A stretch of DNA of 64,000 bases from Thermomonas carbonis (GTDB lineage Bacteria > Pseudomonadota > Gammaproteobacteria > Xanthomonadales > Xanthomonadaceae), in assembly GCF_014396975.1 (NCBI RefSeq), contig NZ_CP060719.1, positions 1,894,001-1,958,000 on the forward strand, in the 5' to 3' direction. Positions 36,200 to 45,607 of the stretch are shown here, piece by piece. The notes under the pieces were generated by a model. That model did no database searches, was not told the DNA's origin, and was given only the letters and a program-made list of their open reading frames with translations. Every line of letters starts with the position of its first letter. Position 1 is the first letter of the stretch. A program made the position numbers and the translations under genes.

Positions 36200-37006
36200 T
36201 CAGGCGTCCGCAAGCAGGTTGGCCAGGCGCACGAAACCGGCAACCTCGATCTGTTCGGCGCGCGCATCCGCGCGCAGGCCGGCGGCCTCGATCGCGGCCA
36301 CGTCGGCTACCCCGTTCAACGCATTGCGCAAGGTCTTGCGGCGCTGGCCGAAGGCCGCGCGCACCACGTTGGCGAAAACCCGGCGATCCGCCACATGAAT
36401 CGACTCGGTGGGCATCGGCACCAGCCGCACCACCGCCGAATCCACTTTCGGTGCAGGCCGGAACGCGCCAGGCGGCACCACGAACAGCGGCGTCACCGTG
36501 CAGTAGGCCTGCAGCATCACGCTGAGGCGGCCGTACACCTTGCTGCCGGGGCCGGCGGCCATGCGCTCGACCACTTCCTTCTGCAGCATGAAATGCATGT
36601 CGCGGATCGCCGCGGCGTGGTCCAGCGCATGGAACAGGATCGGCGAGCTGAGGTTGTAGGGCAGGTTGCCGGCCAGCCGGATCTTCCCTTCGGCCGGCGC
36701 AAGCTCCGCGGTCAGCGCGCTGAAGTCCACCCCGAGGACGTCGCCCTCGATCAGGCGCAGCGCACCGTGCTCGCGCGCGGCGGCCTGCAGCGGGGCGTGC
36801 AGGTCGCGGTCGAATTCGATCGCGGTGATCACGCCGTGCCGCTTGAGCAAGGGGAAGGTCAGCGCGCCCTGGCCCGGGCCGATCTCGACCACGGCATCGC
36901 CCGGCTTCGGGTCGATCGCCTGCACGATCTTGTCGATCACGCTGCGGTCGTGCAGGAAGTTCTGGCCGAGGTGTTTTTTCGCCGGCTCGGTGAAACTGGT
37001 GCTCAT
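36200..37006 (-). CDS. rsmA: 16S rRNA m6(2)A1518/A1519 dimethyltransferase RsmA (KsgA)
   Basis: Dimethylates two adjacent adenosines in the 3' hairpin of 16S rRNA during small-subunit maturation. The 268-residue protein has KHLGQNFLHDRSVIDKIVQA, the SAM-binding VVEIGPGQGALTFPLL and the catalytic NLPYNLSSPILFH. Its ATG overlaps the pdxA stop by four bases. Confidence 0.96.
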   Translation of the reverse strand: MSTSFTEPAKKHLGQNFLHDRSVIDKIVQAIDPKPGDAVVEIGPGQGALTFPLLKRHGVITAIEFDRDLHAPLQAAAREHGALRLIEGDVLGVDFSALTAELAPAEGKIRLAGNLPYNLSSPILFHALDHAAAIRDMHFMLQKEVVERMAAGPGSKVYGRLSVMLQAYCTVTPLFVVPPGAFRPAPKVDSAVVRLVPMPTESIHVADRRVFANVVRAAFGQRRKTLRNALNGVADVAAIEAAGLRADARAEQIEVAGFVRLANLLADA

Positions 37007-37977
37007 GCGTGCATCCGGTGGCGTGCGAACTGCGTGCAGGTGCGGATCGCGGCGAACAGGCTGGAGGGGTCGGCCACGCCTTTGCCGGCCAGGTCCAGTG
37101 CAGTGCCATGGTCGACCGCCACCCGCGGATACGGCAGGCCCAGGGTGATGTTGACCGCGTTGGCGAAGTCGGCGTGCTTGAGTACCGGCAATCCCTGGTC
37201 GTGGTACATCGCCAGCACCGCATCGAAGCCGCGCAGCTTGCCGGGCAGGAACGCGGTGTCGGCAGGCAGCGGGCCGACCAGCGACAGGCCCTCGCTGCGC
37301 ATGTGCTCGAGCGCGGGTTCGATGATGTCGAGTTCCTCACGTCCCAGATGCCCGTTCTCGCCCGCATGCGGATTGAGGCCGAGCACGGCGATGACCGGGG
37401 CGGCGATGCCGAATTGGTGGCGCAGCGCGGTATCGACAATGCGCAAGGTCGAGCTCAAGGCGTCGGCGGTGATCGCGTCGGCGACCGCGCGCAGCGGGAT
37501 GTGCACGGTCTGCAGGGCGACTCGCATGCCGGGGTTGGCCAGCATCATCACCACCTGGCAGCTGGCCAGCGAGGCCAGCAGGCCGGTGGTGCCGGTGAAG
37601 GCGATGCCGCCCTGGTTGATCGCGGCCTTGTGCACCGGGCCGGTGACCAGGCCGTCGCAGGTGCCATCGAGGCACGCTTGGGCGGCACGGGTCATGGATT
37701 CGATCACCGAGGCAGCGTTCGCCGGCTCCGGTTGGCCGAACGCGGCAGCGACCGGGTGCGGGATCTCGACCAGTTCCAGGCTGCGCGACGAAGTGGGCAT
37801 TTCGCCGCTGCGATGCAATGCGATCGGCAGGCGAAGGGCGCCAGCGGCGCGATGGAGGCTGGCGGCATCACCGTGGATCACCAGTTGCGCTTCCCAGTCG
37901 TGCTGGGCAGCCCGTACGACCAGTTCCGGGCCGATGCCCGCCGGTTCGCCGGGGACGAGCGCGAGCCGGGGCCGCAT
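37003..37977 (-). CDS. pdxA: 4-hydroxythreonine-4-phosphate dehydrogenase PdxA
   Basis: NAD-dependent step of the DXP-dependent pyridoxal 5'-phosphate pathway. The 324-residue protein has LVPGEPAGIGPELVVRAA at the N-terminus, the metal-binding His residues in TGPVHKAAINQGG and MYHDQGLPVLK, and VLGLNPHAGENG. The PdxA-SurA order matches E. coli, with 10 bases between them. Confidence 0.96.
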   Translation of the reverse strand: MRPRLALVPGEPAGIGPELVVRAAQHDWEAQLVIHGDAASLHRAAGALRLPIALHRSGEMPTSSRSLELVEIPHPVAAAFGQPEPANAASVIESMTRAAQACLDGTCDGLVTGPVHKAAINQGGIAFTGTTGLLASLASCQVVMMLANPGMRVALQTVHIPLRAVADAITADALSSTLRIVDTALRHQFGIAAPVIAVLGLNPHAGENGHLGREELDIIEPALEHMRSEGLSLVGPLPADTAFLPGKLRGFDAVLAMYHDQGLPVLKHADFANAVNITLGLPYPRVAVDHGTALDLAGKGVADPSSLFAAIRTCTQFARHRMHA

Positions 37978-37987
37978 GTCGGCGCTG

Positions 37988-39415
37988 TCAGGTGCCGCTG
38001 GCGCTGCGTGCCTGCTGCTCGGGCGTCAGCGTCGTCTTTTGGGGCGTGTTTGGTGCTGCACCTTCCTGCACCGGGCTGGTCGATTTTCCTTCCGCGTTCC
38101 GCACGTCGACGAAGGCTTCGCCGCGCATCTCGCGCAGGAAACGGTTCCATTCCTCTTCCAGCTTGCGCCGGCCGATGGTTTCGCGGACCTGCGCGCGCTG
38201 GCTTTCATCAGCCGCGGCGACCTGGCGGCTGCCGATGCGTTGCACGATCACCCAACCGGCCTCGGTCTTGAACGGTGCCGAGGTCTGCCCGTCGGAAAGC
38301 GATGCAACCTGCATGCCGAAGTCGGTGCCGTAGGTGTCCGCGCCGAACCAGCCCATGTCGCCACCGCGGCGCTTGGTCGGCGCATCGTCGGAGGATTCGG
38401 CGGCCAGCTTGGCGAACTCGGCACCGCCGGTGATCCGCGCAGCCAGGGTCTCGGCCCGGGACTTGGCGGTGGCGTCGTCGGTCTTGTCGTCGACCTTGAC
38501 CACGATCTGGCGCGCGGAGAACTGGGTCACCTGCTCGCCGCTGCCGGCTCCCACCGAACGGGTTTCGACCAGTTGCAGCAGCTGGAAGCCGCTGGGCCCG
38601 CGGATCGGGCCGATCACCTGGCCGGCCTGCATCTGCTGGATGGTCTGCGCGAACGCCGGCGGGATTTCGTTCAGACCGCGCCAGCCCAAGTCTCCACCTT
38701 CCAGCGCGTTCGGGCTGTCGGAATAGCGCACGGCCGCGGCGGCGAAGGTCATCTCGCCCTTGTCGATCAGCGCCTGCACGCCCTCGATCTTCTTCTGCGC
38801 AACCGCCAATTGCTCCGGCGTAGCACCATCGGGCGCGCCCACCAGGATATGGGCCAGGCGGAACTGCTGGCTGGCGGTCGCCGACGCCGTGGCCATGGCG
38901 GCGTCGACCTCGCCTTCGCTCACGTTGATGCGGCTCTGGGCGAAGCTCTGGCGGAGCTTCTGGGTGACGATTTCGTCGCGCAGGTTGTTGCGGAATTCGG
39001 CGAAGGACATGCCGTCCTGTGCGATCCGCTGACGCAACTGGTCGACGCTCATGCTGTTCTGCTCGGCCACGCCCTGCACCGCGCGCTCCAGTTCCTCGTC
39101 GCCGGCGTTGATGCCGGAATCGGTGGCGCGGGCAATCTGCAGGCGCATCAGCACCAGTCGTTCCAGCACCTGCCGTTCGAGCACATCGGCGGGCGGCAAC
39201 TGGTTTTCCTTGCCGGCGTACTGGCCGCGGATGTTGGCGATGGCACGATCCAGCTCGCTGCGCAGGATCACGTCCTCGTTGACGACCGCGGCGATGCGGT
39301 CGAGCGGCTGGCTGCCGGCATAGGACTGCGCCTGCACGGTGCCGCCCAGCAGGAGGCTGGCAAGGGCGGCGGCAAGGAGGGTGCGCTTGGCGCGCTTGCT
39401 GAAAGCTGGGGTCAT
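37988..39415 (-). CDS. surA: Periplasmic chaperone/peptidyl-prolyl isomerase SurA
   Basis: Escorts outer-membrane proteins, including LptD, through the periplasm. The 475-residue protein has a signal peptide (LLAAALASLLLGGTVQAQS), the N-terminal chaperone domain (DRIAAVVNEDVILRSELDRA), two parvulin domains (FRLAHILVGAPDG; FSARQIVVKVDDK with GGDMGWFGADTYGTDF) and a C-terminal helix (REMRGEAFVDVRN). It ends in a Pro/Gln-rich tail beyond the E. coli end. The start overlaps the lptD stop (ATGA). Confidence 0.96.
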   Translation of the reverse strand: MTPAFSKRAKRTLLAAALASLLLGGTVQAQSYAGSQPLDRIAAVVNEDVILRSELDRAIANIRGQYAGKENQLPPADVLERQVLERLVLMRLQIARATDSGINAGDEELERAVQGVAEQNSMSVDQLRQRIAQDGMSFAEFRNNLRDEIVTQKLRQSFAQSRINVSEGEVDAAMATASATASQQFRLAHILVGAPDGATPEQLAVAQKKIEGVQALIDKGEMTFAAAAVRYSDSPNALEGGDLGWRGLNEIPPAFAQTIQQMQAGQVIGPIRGPSGFQLLQLVETRSVGAGSGEQVTQFSARQIVVKVDDKTDDATAKSRAETLAARITGGAEFAKLAAESSDDAPTKRRGGDMGWFGADTYGTDFGMQVASLSDGQTSAPFKTEAGWVIVQRIGSRQVAAADESQRAQVRETIGRRKLEEEWNRFLREMRGEAFVDVRNAEGKSTSPVQEGAAPNTPQKTTLTPEQQARSASGT

Positions 39416-41709
39416 GGAAGGGTGTCTGCAGCGGAATCGGGCGGAGTGGGCTGGCCCGTGGCGGTCTGCGGCGGCACCAGATACAGGTCGTCGCGATTGT
39501 AGCCGAGGATGGATCGGCGCAAGGCGCGACGCGTGTCCTGGCCGGCGGAGCCAAGGCCCTTCAATTCGATCTCGAACATCAATGCGTTGCTGAGATCGCC
39601 GGCCCGATTGTGCACGTAGCGCCGGCCGACAAGCCGAACGGCGACACAACAGCTGTCCCATTGCACGCCGGCCATGGTCTCCATTGCCTTGTCGTCGTAC
39701 AGCGAGTGGTAATAGCGGCCAACTACGCTCCAGCTGGCGCTGATCGGGTAGAGGAAGGCGACGTCCACCTGTTCCAGCAGCGAGCGGCGGTAGCGGTAGC
39801 CGACGTTGAACACGCCGTCGTCCGGCAGCAGGTAGCGCGCGCGCACGCTGGCCAGGTCGGTGCGGCTGAATTTCGGGTCCCACTGGTAGGACGCACCGAT
39901 GGTCCAGCGATCCGTCGGCGCGTAGTTGGCGTCCGCCACCCATGCGGAGCGGCCCTTTTCGGTGATCGGCTCGCCCGGCAGGCGCACCCGCGACTCGTCG
40001 AAATAGCGGATCTGGCCGAGGCTGGCGGAGAAGCGCTCACGGCCGTCGGATTGACGAATCATGCGGGTGCTCACCGCCAGGGTCAGCTGGTGGGCGTCGG
40101 CTTGTCGGTCGGCACCGGAATAGCGGTTGTCGCGGAACAGCTGGCCCCAGCTGAAGGTCAGCGGCTGGGTGTCGAACTGCGGCATGTCGCTCTGGTCGGC
40201 GTACGGCACGTTCAGGTAGAACAGGCGCGGCTCGATGGTCTGCAGGTAGTGCTTGCCCTTGACCGTGGTGTCGCGGTCGAAGAACAAGCCGGCGTCCAGG
40301 CTGAGGATGGATTGCCCGCGCGACGGCGAACTGCTCCCTCCCGGCGCGCGTGCTCCCTCGTCGAGCGAATAGCCGGTGTAGCGATACGCCGCGGTCGGCC
40401 GCAGGAACCAGGAATTGCCTTCCAGCGGCAGGCTGATCCACGGCTTCAGGTCGATGCGCGAACCGGCATCGAAGGATTCGTGCTGGAAACGCACGGCTTC
40501 CGCGCCGATGCCGCCCACCAGCACGCCGGCCAACCGCTGTTCCCAGTTGACGTAGGCGCGCGGCAGTCGGCTGAACGGCAGCGCCGCTTCGGTGAGGGTG
40601 AAATCGGCCAGTTGCCAATGATCGGCGGTCACGCCGGCGTTCCATCCCTGGCCGCGTCCGTACACGCCGATGGCGCTGTAGGCGCTGGTCTGCGACAGCC
40701 CATCCAGACTGTTGCTGAAATCCTCGTAATAGCGCGAGTCGCTGATCCAGTTCAGGTTCGCCCGCGCCTGCCAGTGCGGCGTCAGGTTCTGGTAGGCCTG
40801 GTAGCGGATCAGGCTGCGGTCGCGGTCGCGCAGGTCGTCGTCCGGCATGTACGTGCCTTCCAGGACACCTTGGCCGCCTTCGACCAGGTAGCGGAACTGC
40901 GCACCCATCTGCACGCCGCGCGAGGTCATCAGGCGCGGGTTGAGGGTGACATCGTAGTTAGGTGCCAGGTTGAGGTAGATCGGCTGCCGGTAATCGAAGC
41001 CATTGCGGCTGGAATTGGAGATCGACGGGAACAGCAGGCCGGTGCGGCGGCGCTCGTCGGTGGGGAACATGAACCACGGCATGTACAGCACCGGCACCTT
41101 GCCGACCCGCAGGGTCGCGCCGCGGGCGACGGCCATGCCTTCTTCGGTATCGATGTCGATCTGGCGGGCGCGCAGTTCCCACTGGCGCGCGTCCGGCGGG
41201 CAGGTCGAGTAAGTGGCACCGCGCAGGGTGCCGAGCTCGCCGGCCAGGGTCACGCTGTCCGCCCCGCCGTTGCCGCGACGCGACAGCAACTGGTAGTCGA
41301 GATCGTGGATGACGTGGGTTTCGCTGCCCTGGTTGCCCTCGGCGCGGTCCGCGACCATGCGCAGGCCGGAGCCCTGGTAGCGGATGCTGCCTTCGGCGGT
41401 GTAACGGTCGGCTTCCTTGTCGAAGGTGATCTGGTCGGCACCCATGAACTGGTCGCCGCGGCGCATGGTCACGTTGCCCTGGAACACCGGGTTGGCTTCG
41501 GTGCCAGACAGCGCATCGCCTTCGATGTCGGTGGACTGGTCGGTGTTGTCGATGTGGATGCCTTCCGGCGTGGCCTGCGCTTCCACGAACGGCTTGACCA
41601 CGTCCTGCACCGGGCACAAGCCCCAGTTCGGCGGATCGTCGGCGGCGTGGGCATGCAGGGAGAACGCGATGCACAGCGGCAGGGGCAGCAGGCGCAGGAC
41701 TGGGCGCAC
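39412..41709 (-). CDS. lptD: LPS-assembly outer-membrane protein LptD
   Basis: Beta-barrel that inserts lipopolysaccharide into the outer leaflet with LptE. The 765-residue protein has an OstA/LptA-like N-domain (VDKEADRYTAEGSIRYQG region) and a long barrel ending in DSCCVAVRLVGRRYVHNRAG. Four cysteines are placed as in E. coli (NWGLCPV, YSTCPPD and the CC pair), so the essential disulfides are probably conserved. GTG 41709 puts the signal peptide (VLRLLPLPLCIAFSLHAHA) at the N-terminus; an ATG at 41784 would add 25 non-signal-like residues. Confidence 0.95.
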   Translation of the reverse strand: MRPVLRLLPLPLCIAFSLHAHAADDPPNWGLCPVQDVVKPFVEAQATPEGIHIDNTDQSTDIEGDALSGTEANPVFQGNVTMRRGDQFMGADQITFDKEADRYTAEGSIRYQGSGLRMVADRAEGNQGSETHVIHDLDYQLLSRRGNGGADSVTLAGELGTLRGATYSTCPPDARQWELRARQIDIDTEEGMAVARGATLRVGKVPVLYMPWFMFPTDERRRTGLLFPSISNSSRNGFDYRQPIYLNLAPNYDVTLNPRLMTSRGVQMGAQFRYLVEGGQGVLEGTYMPDDDLRDRDRSLIRYQAYQNLTPHWQARANLNWISDSRYYEDFSNSLDGLSQTSAYSAIGVYGRGQGWNAGVTADHWQLADFTLTEAALPFSRLPRAYVNWEQRLAGVLVGGIGAEAVRFQHESFDAGSRIDLKPWISLPLEGNSWFLRPTAAYRYTGYSLDEGARAPGGSSSPSRGQSILSLDAGLFFDRDTTVKGKHYLQTIEPRLFYLNVPYADQSDMPQFDTQPLTFSWGQLFRDNRYSGADRQADAHQLTLAVSTRMIRQSDGRERFSASLGQIRYFDESRVRLPGEPITEKGRSAWVADANYAPTDRWTIGASYQWDPKFSRTDLASVRARYLLPDDGVFNVGYRYRRSLLEQVDVAFLYPISASWSVVGRYYHSLYDDKAMETMAGVQWDSCCVAVRLVGRRYVHNRAGDLSNALMFEIELKGLGSAGQDTRRALRRSILGYNRDDLYLVPPQTATGQPTPPDSAADTLP

Positions 41710-41795
41710 GGGTGATCCGGTTGGCGGACAAACAGACGACAAGCTTGCCGGAAGCGCCCCCCACGGGCAAACCGAGGGCTTCATTCACCTGCTGG

Positions 41796-41812
41796 CTGCG
41801 GGAAACCCGCAG
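41796..41812. other. Hairpin in the lptD/msrB divergent spacer
   Basis: CTGCGGG-AAA-CCCGCAG is a perfect 7-bp stem with a 3-nt loop. It lies between the divergent starts of lptD and msrB and would be in the 5' leader of one or both. It could be an operator or a leader structure; no evidence decides. Confidence 0.3.
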
Positions 41813-41844
41813 ACTGTTGCGAGAATTCCTTGAGGAAGCGTGCG

Positions 41845-42243
41845 ATGAACGACCTGCCGACCACCGATGCCGAATGGCGCGAGCGGCTTGACCCGCAGCA
41901 ATACGCAGTGTGTCGTTGCTCGGCCACCGAGCCCCCGTTCACCGGCAAGTACTGGGACCACAAGGGCCATGGCGTGTATGCGTGCGCTGCCTGTGCCGCG
42001 CCGCTGTTTGCCTCGGCGGACAAGTACGATTCCGGCAGCGGCTGGCCCAGCTACCTGCAGCCGGTGTCGGCCGAAGCGGTGACCGCGCATGAAGACGATA
42101 CCCACGGCATGCGCCGCACCGAAGTGCGCTGCGCGCGTTGCGATTCGCACCTGGGCCACGTGTTTCCGGATGGTCCCGCACCGACCGGTTTGCGCTATTG
42201 CATCAATTCCGCGGCACTGGCATTCACGCCCGATCCGGCCTGA
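41845..42243 (+). CDS. msrB: Peptide-methionine (R)-S-oxide reductase MsrB
   Basis: Reduces methionine-R-sulfoxide in proteins. The 132-residue protein has two zinc-binding CxxC pairs ([23 protein letters not shown]) and the catalytic Cys in [14 protein letters not shown] 41845 has GAGGA 8 bases upstream. MsrA is encoded separately at 54 kb. Confidence 0.96.
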   Translation: MNDLPTTDAEWRERLDPQQYAVCRCSATEPPFTGKYWDHKGHGVYACAACAAPLFASADKYDSGSGWPSYLQPVSAEAVTAHEDDTHGMRRTEVRCARCDSHLGHVFPDGPAPTGLRYCINSAALAFTPDPA

Positions 42244-42253
42244 TCGATCGCGC

Positions 42254-43165
42254 TCACGCGCAAAGTGCGTCGACGTGTGCCACGCACGACTCCGCGAGCG
42301 CATCCAGGTCGTAGCCCCCTTCCAGGCTGGAGACGATGCGCCCGCCGCAATGGCGATTCGCCAGTGCCACAAGTTCGCGGGTGATCCATTCGTAGTCGCC
42401 GGCCTGTAGTCGGAGCTGGGCCAGCGGGTCGCGCCAGTGCGCATCGAACCCGGCGGAGACCAGCAGCAACTGCGGGCGGAAGTCGTGCACGGCGGGCAGC
42501 AGCACGTCGTCCCAGGCGCGGCGGAACAGGACGCCTTCGGCCTCGATCGGCAACGGCATGTTGAAGATGTTGCCGATGCCGGATTCGCTGCGTGCGCCGG
42601 TTTCCGGATACAGCGGCCACTGGTGCGAACTGGCGAACAGCACGCGCGGATCGCGCTCGAAGATTGCCTGGGTGCCATTGCCGTGGTGGACGTCGAAGTC
42701 GACGATCGCCACCCGCTCCAGCCCGTGACTGTCGAGCGCATGCAGTGCGGCCACCGCGATGTTGTTGAACAGGCAGAAGCCCATCGCCGCGTCGCAGGTG
42801 GCGTGGTGGCCGGGCGGGCGCACCGCGCAGAACGCGCGCATGGTCTTGCCGGCCAGCACGGCATCCACTGCGGCCACGGCCGCGCCGGCGGCCCGCAACG
42901 CGGCCTCGGCGGAGGCCGGCGACAGCACGGTGTCCGGATCCAGCAGGATCCGCTGCGTCGGATGGGTTTCCAGCACCGCATCGAGCAGCTCGGGGGTGTG
43001 CGCGCGCAACAGCTGACCGCGTGTCGCGCGGGGCGCTTCGTGCCAGTCGAGCGCCGGCAACCCGGAGCGGAGCGCGTCGACCACAGAGGTCAATCGTGCG
43101 GGACGCTCGGCGTGGTCGGGGCCGGTGTCGTGGGCAAGGCAGGCCGGGTGGGTGTAGACGCGCAT
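42254..43165 (-). CDS. Histone-deacetylase-family amidohydrolase
   Basis: Zinc-dependent deacetylase fold of 303 residues, related to acetoin-utilisation and acetylpolyamine amidohydrolases. It shows CAVRPPGHHATCDAAMGFCL (active-site His pair), VAIVDFDVHHGNGTQAIF with zinc ligands and VSAGFDAHWRDPLAQL. The substrate in bacteria is uncertain; small acetylated amines or proteins are possible. It reads in the same direction as the following cobalamin adenosyltransferase gene, 25 bases apart. Confidence 0.93.
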   Translation of the reverse strand: MRVYTHPACLAHDTGPDHAERPARLTSVVDALRSGLPALDWHEAPRATRGQLLRAHTPELLDAVLETHPTQRILLDPDTVLSPASAEAALRAAGAAVAAVDAVLAGKTMRAFCAVRPPGHHATCDAAMGFCLFNNIAVAALHALDSHGLERVAIVDFDVHHGNGTQAIFERDPRVLFASSHQWPLYPETGARSESGIGNIFNMPLPIEAEGVLFRRAWDDVLLPAVHDFRPQLLLVSAGFDAHWRDPLAQLRLQAGDYEWITRELVALANRHCGGRIVSSLEGGYDLDALAESCVAHVDALCA

Positions 43166-43190
43166 CAGTGGATCGATTCCCGGCCGTCCG

Positions 43191-43742
43191 CTAGCCGCGG
43201 CGGGCGTGTTCCCACAAAACTTCCCCTTGCCCGTCTGCGCGCGCCAGCACCCGCGCCAGCACGAACAGCAGGTCGGACAGGCGGTTGAGGTAGCGGATCG
43301 CCTGCGGCCGCACCGCATCGTGGCGGGACAGGGTGACGGTGTCGCGCTCCGCGCGGCGCACCACGGTGCGGGCGATGTGGCAGCGCGCGGCGGCCTCGCC
43401 ACCGCCGGGCAGGATGAAGTCCTTCAGCGCCGGCAGGTCGTCGTTGTAGTGGTCGAGGCGGGCTTCCAGCGCCTCCACATCGGCATCGAAGATCGCCGCA
43501 TGGCCGGGGATGCACAGCTCGCCGCCGAGGTCGAACAACTGGTGCTGGATGCGCACCAGCAGCTCGCGCACGTCGTCGGGCATGTTGCCGGCGAGCAGCA
43601 GGCCGATGCAGGAATTGGCTTCGTCGACGGTGCCGTAGGCGATGACTCGCGCGGAGTCTTTCGCCACGCGGCTGCCGTCGCCGAGGCCGGTCGTGCCGTC
43701 GTCCCCGGTCTTCGTATAGATCTTGCTGAGGCGATTGCCCAT
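43191..43742 (-). CDS. Cob(I)alamin adenosyltransferase (PduO/MMAB type)
   Basis: Transfers adenosyl from ATP to cob(I)alamin, making adenosylcobalamin. The 183-residue protein has KIYTKTGDDGTTGLGDGSRV (P-loop-like ATP site), AYGTVDEANSCIGL and the helix ARTVVRRAERDTVTLS. It is downstream of the DUF6580 membrane protein gene, 18 bases apart, so the two are probably co-transcribed. No B12 riboswitch was recognised in the short upstream spacer. Confidence 0.93.
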   Translation of the reverse strand: MGNRLSKIYTKTGDDGTTGLGDGSRVAKDSARVIAYGTVDEANSCIGLLLAGNMPDDVRELLVRIQHQLFDLGGELCIPGHAAIFDADVEALEARLDHYNDDLPALKDFILPGGGEAAARCHIARTVVRRAERDTVTLSRHDAVRPQAIRYLNRLSDLLFVLARVLARADGQGEVLWEHARRG

Positions 43743-43760
43743 GGGCGATCGGGTACGGGA

Positions 43761-44330
43761 TCAGACCGTCTGCGGACGCAGCGCCGGCAGGCGCTGGCGC
43801 ATCAGCTCGAAGCCGCCGAACAGCAGCGCCGAATAGAACAGGGTGCCGAGCACCGTCCACTGGAAGAACGGAACGCCGGCAACGTAGGCCGACACCAGGC
43901 CCGCCGCCGTCTTCGGATACATCGAGCCGGACACCCACACGCCGAAATTGGTGATCACGAAGAACAGCATCGAGCCGGCCAGCGAATACGCCAGCACGCG
44001 GCCGGCACCGACCTTGCCGCGCAGGCCGAAGCCCAGCACGGTGGACAGGGCGATGCAGGCGTACACCAGCAGATAGCCCGCGCTGGCGAAATAGCCCCAG
44101 TAGATGCCGCCATTGAGCAGGCCCAGTACCAGGTCGGACGCGAACATCGCCAGCAGCGGCACCAGCAGCGCCCAGTGGCGCTTGGCGAAATACGCGCCAC
44201 CGAACAGGGCCACCGCCTCGATCGGCGAGAAGTTCGGCGGATGCGGGATCACCCGGGTCAGCGCGGCGACGAAGATCAGCGCGGCCAGCATCAGCGGGCC
44301 GGCGGCAGGCGTTGGGGCGTGGCTGTTCAT
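43761..44330 (-). CDS. DUF6580-family integral membrane protein (putative transporter component)
   Basis: The 189-residue protein has about six hydrophobic helices (PLMLAALIFVAALTRVIP, IEAVALFGGAYFAKRHWALL, LLVYACIALSTVLGFGL, LAYSLAGSMLFFVITNFGVW, FFQWTVLGTLFYSALLFGG) and resembles ECF-type vitamin-transporter S components in size and style. Being next to the cobalamin adenosyltransferase gene suggests cobalamin or corrinoid uptake; this is inference from context only. Confidence 0.8.
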   Translation of the reverse strand: MNSHAPTPAAGPLMLAALIFVAALTRVIPHPPNFSPIEAVALFGGAYFAKRHWALLVPLLAMFASDLVLGLLNGGIYWGYFASAGYLLVYACIALSTVLGFGLRGKVGAGRVLAYSLAGSMLFFVITNFGVWVSGSMYPKTAAGLVSAYVAGVPFFQWTVLGTLFYSALLFGGFELMRQRLPALRPQTV

Positions 44331-44374
44331 CGGTGTCTCGGGTATGCATACAACGGAGCCGTTAGCATAACGCA

Positions 44375-45607
44375 ATGCCGAACACCGACCGCGATGCCAC
44401 AACCCCGCACGACGTGCTGATCATCGGCGGCGGACTGGTCGGTGCCAGCCTGGCCATCGCGCTGGACGCATTGCAACTGGATGTCGGTCTGGTCGAATCC
44501 ACGCCCGCTGGCGCGCTGCCGGCAGTCTTCGACCAGCGCAACCTCAGCTTTGCCGAGGCCACCGTGAATGCGCTCGAAGCACTCGGCGTGCTGCCCTTGC
44601 TGCGCGCGCCGACCGGCACTATCCGTCGCATTCACGCCAGCCGCGCCGGCGACTTTGGTCGCATTCGATTGGAGGCCGGCGCGCATGGGCGCGAGGAATT
44701 CGGCCGCGTCGTCGTCGCCCGCGACTTCGGCGAAGCACTCGAAGCGCGGCTGGCAACCTTGCGGCATCTCACGCGTTATCGCCCGACGCGGTTCGTCGGC
44801 TTGGGCGATGAACGCGATGGCGTGCGCCACGTGCGCATCGCCGATGGCGATGGTGAGCGCGACATCGCCACGCGCCTGCTGGTCGCCGCCGATGGCACGC
44901 GCAGCGGCGTACGCGACGCACTCGGCATCCACGCGCGCGAACACGACTATCGGCAGACCTTGCTGGTCGCGCGGTTGCGCGCGCAGCGGCCGCCGGATGG
45001 CACCGCTTACGAGCGCTTGACGTCGAGCGGTCCGACCGCACTCTTGCCGCGTGGCGATGGTCACTACGGTCTGGTGCATGGCGTTGCCGCAGACGAAGCC
45101 GATGCGGTCGCGGCCATGGACGATGCCGCGTTTCTCGCCCGCGTGCAGGACGCATTTGGTTGGCGCGCGGGCCGCTTCCTCTCCGTCGGGCCGCGCAGCG
45201 CCTATCCCATCATCGGCTGCGTGGCCGATGCTCTGGTCGCGCCGCGCGCGGTGCTGGTCGGCAATGCCGCGCAGACCCTGCATCCGCTCGGCGCGCAAGG
45301 CTTCAATCTCGGTCTGCGCGATGCGCTGACCCTGGCCGAATGCATCGCCGCACACCCCGGCGATGCGGGGGATGACGCGGTGTTGCGGTCGCATGCCGCG
45401 CGACGCGCCGACGATCGCACGCGCACGCTGGCGTTCTCCGATGGGCTGGCGAAACTGACATCGAACGACGCGCCGTTGCTGCGGCCGTTGCGCAGCGCCG
45501 GCTTGCTGGCCGGCGATGCGATGGGCTGGTTGCAAGGCTTGTTGGTGGGTGGCGCGATGGGCTATCGCGGCGACGTGCCGGCGTTGTGCCGCAAGGTGGG
45601 CGCATGA
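44375..45607 (+). CDS. ubiH: Ubiquinone biosynthesis FAD-dependent hydroxylase UbiH
   Basis: Aromatic-ring monooxygenase of the ubiquinone pathway. The 410-residue flavoprotein shows the dinucleotide fold LIIGGGLVGASLAIALDAL, the second FAD motif LLVAADGTRSGVRDALGI and the C-terminal GNAAQTLHPLGAQGFNLGLR. It overlaps the second hydroxylase gene by four bases, and the pair probably covers two of the three ring hydroxylations. It is divergent from the DUF6580 gene with a 44-base spacer. Confidence 0.93.
   Translation: MPNTDRDATTPHDVLIIGGGLVGASLAIALDALQLDVGLVESTPAGALPAVFDQRNLSFAEATVNALEALGVLPLLRAPTGTIRRIHASRAGDFGRIRLEAGAHGREEFGRVVVARDFGEALEARLATLRHLTRYRPTRFVGLGDERDGVRHVRIADGDGERDIATRLLVAADGTRSGVRDALGIHAREHDYRQTLLVARLRAQRPPDGTAYERLTSSGPTALLPRGDGHYGLVHGVAADEADAVAAMDDAAFLARVQDAFGWRAGRFLSVGPRSAYPIIGCVADALVAPRAVLVGNAAQTLHPLGAQGFNLGLRDALTLAECIAAHPGDAGDDAVLRSHAARRADDRTRTLAFSDGLAKLTSNDAPLLRPLRSAGLLAGDAMGWLQGLLVGGAMGYRGDVPALCRKVGA

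Noticed and set aside
36188..39502. 1,104-codon open frame antisense to rsmA-pdxA-surA
   Set aside because: It crosses three well-supported genes on the other strand, with low-complexity His/Arg/Gln-rich translation.
40316..40372. Possible repeat insert in lptD encoding GARAPGGSSSPSRG
   Set aside because: LptD extracellular loops vary naturally in length here and no palindrome or match to the other repeats is present.
44331..44374. Cobalamin riboswitch upstream of the DUF6580/adenosyltransferase pair
   Set aside because: Only 44 bases separate the divergent start codons; a B12 riboswitch needs far more and no B12-box was seen.
45340..45380. Further in-frame repeat insertion in ubiH (CACCCCGGCGATGCGGGGG)
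   Set aside because: The residues HPGDAGDD fit a normal variable loop in UbiH proteins and the inverted repeat is short and imperfect.
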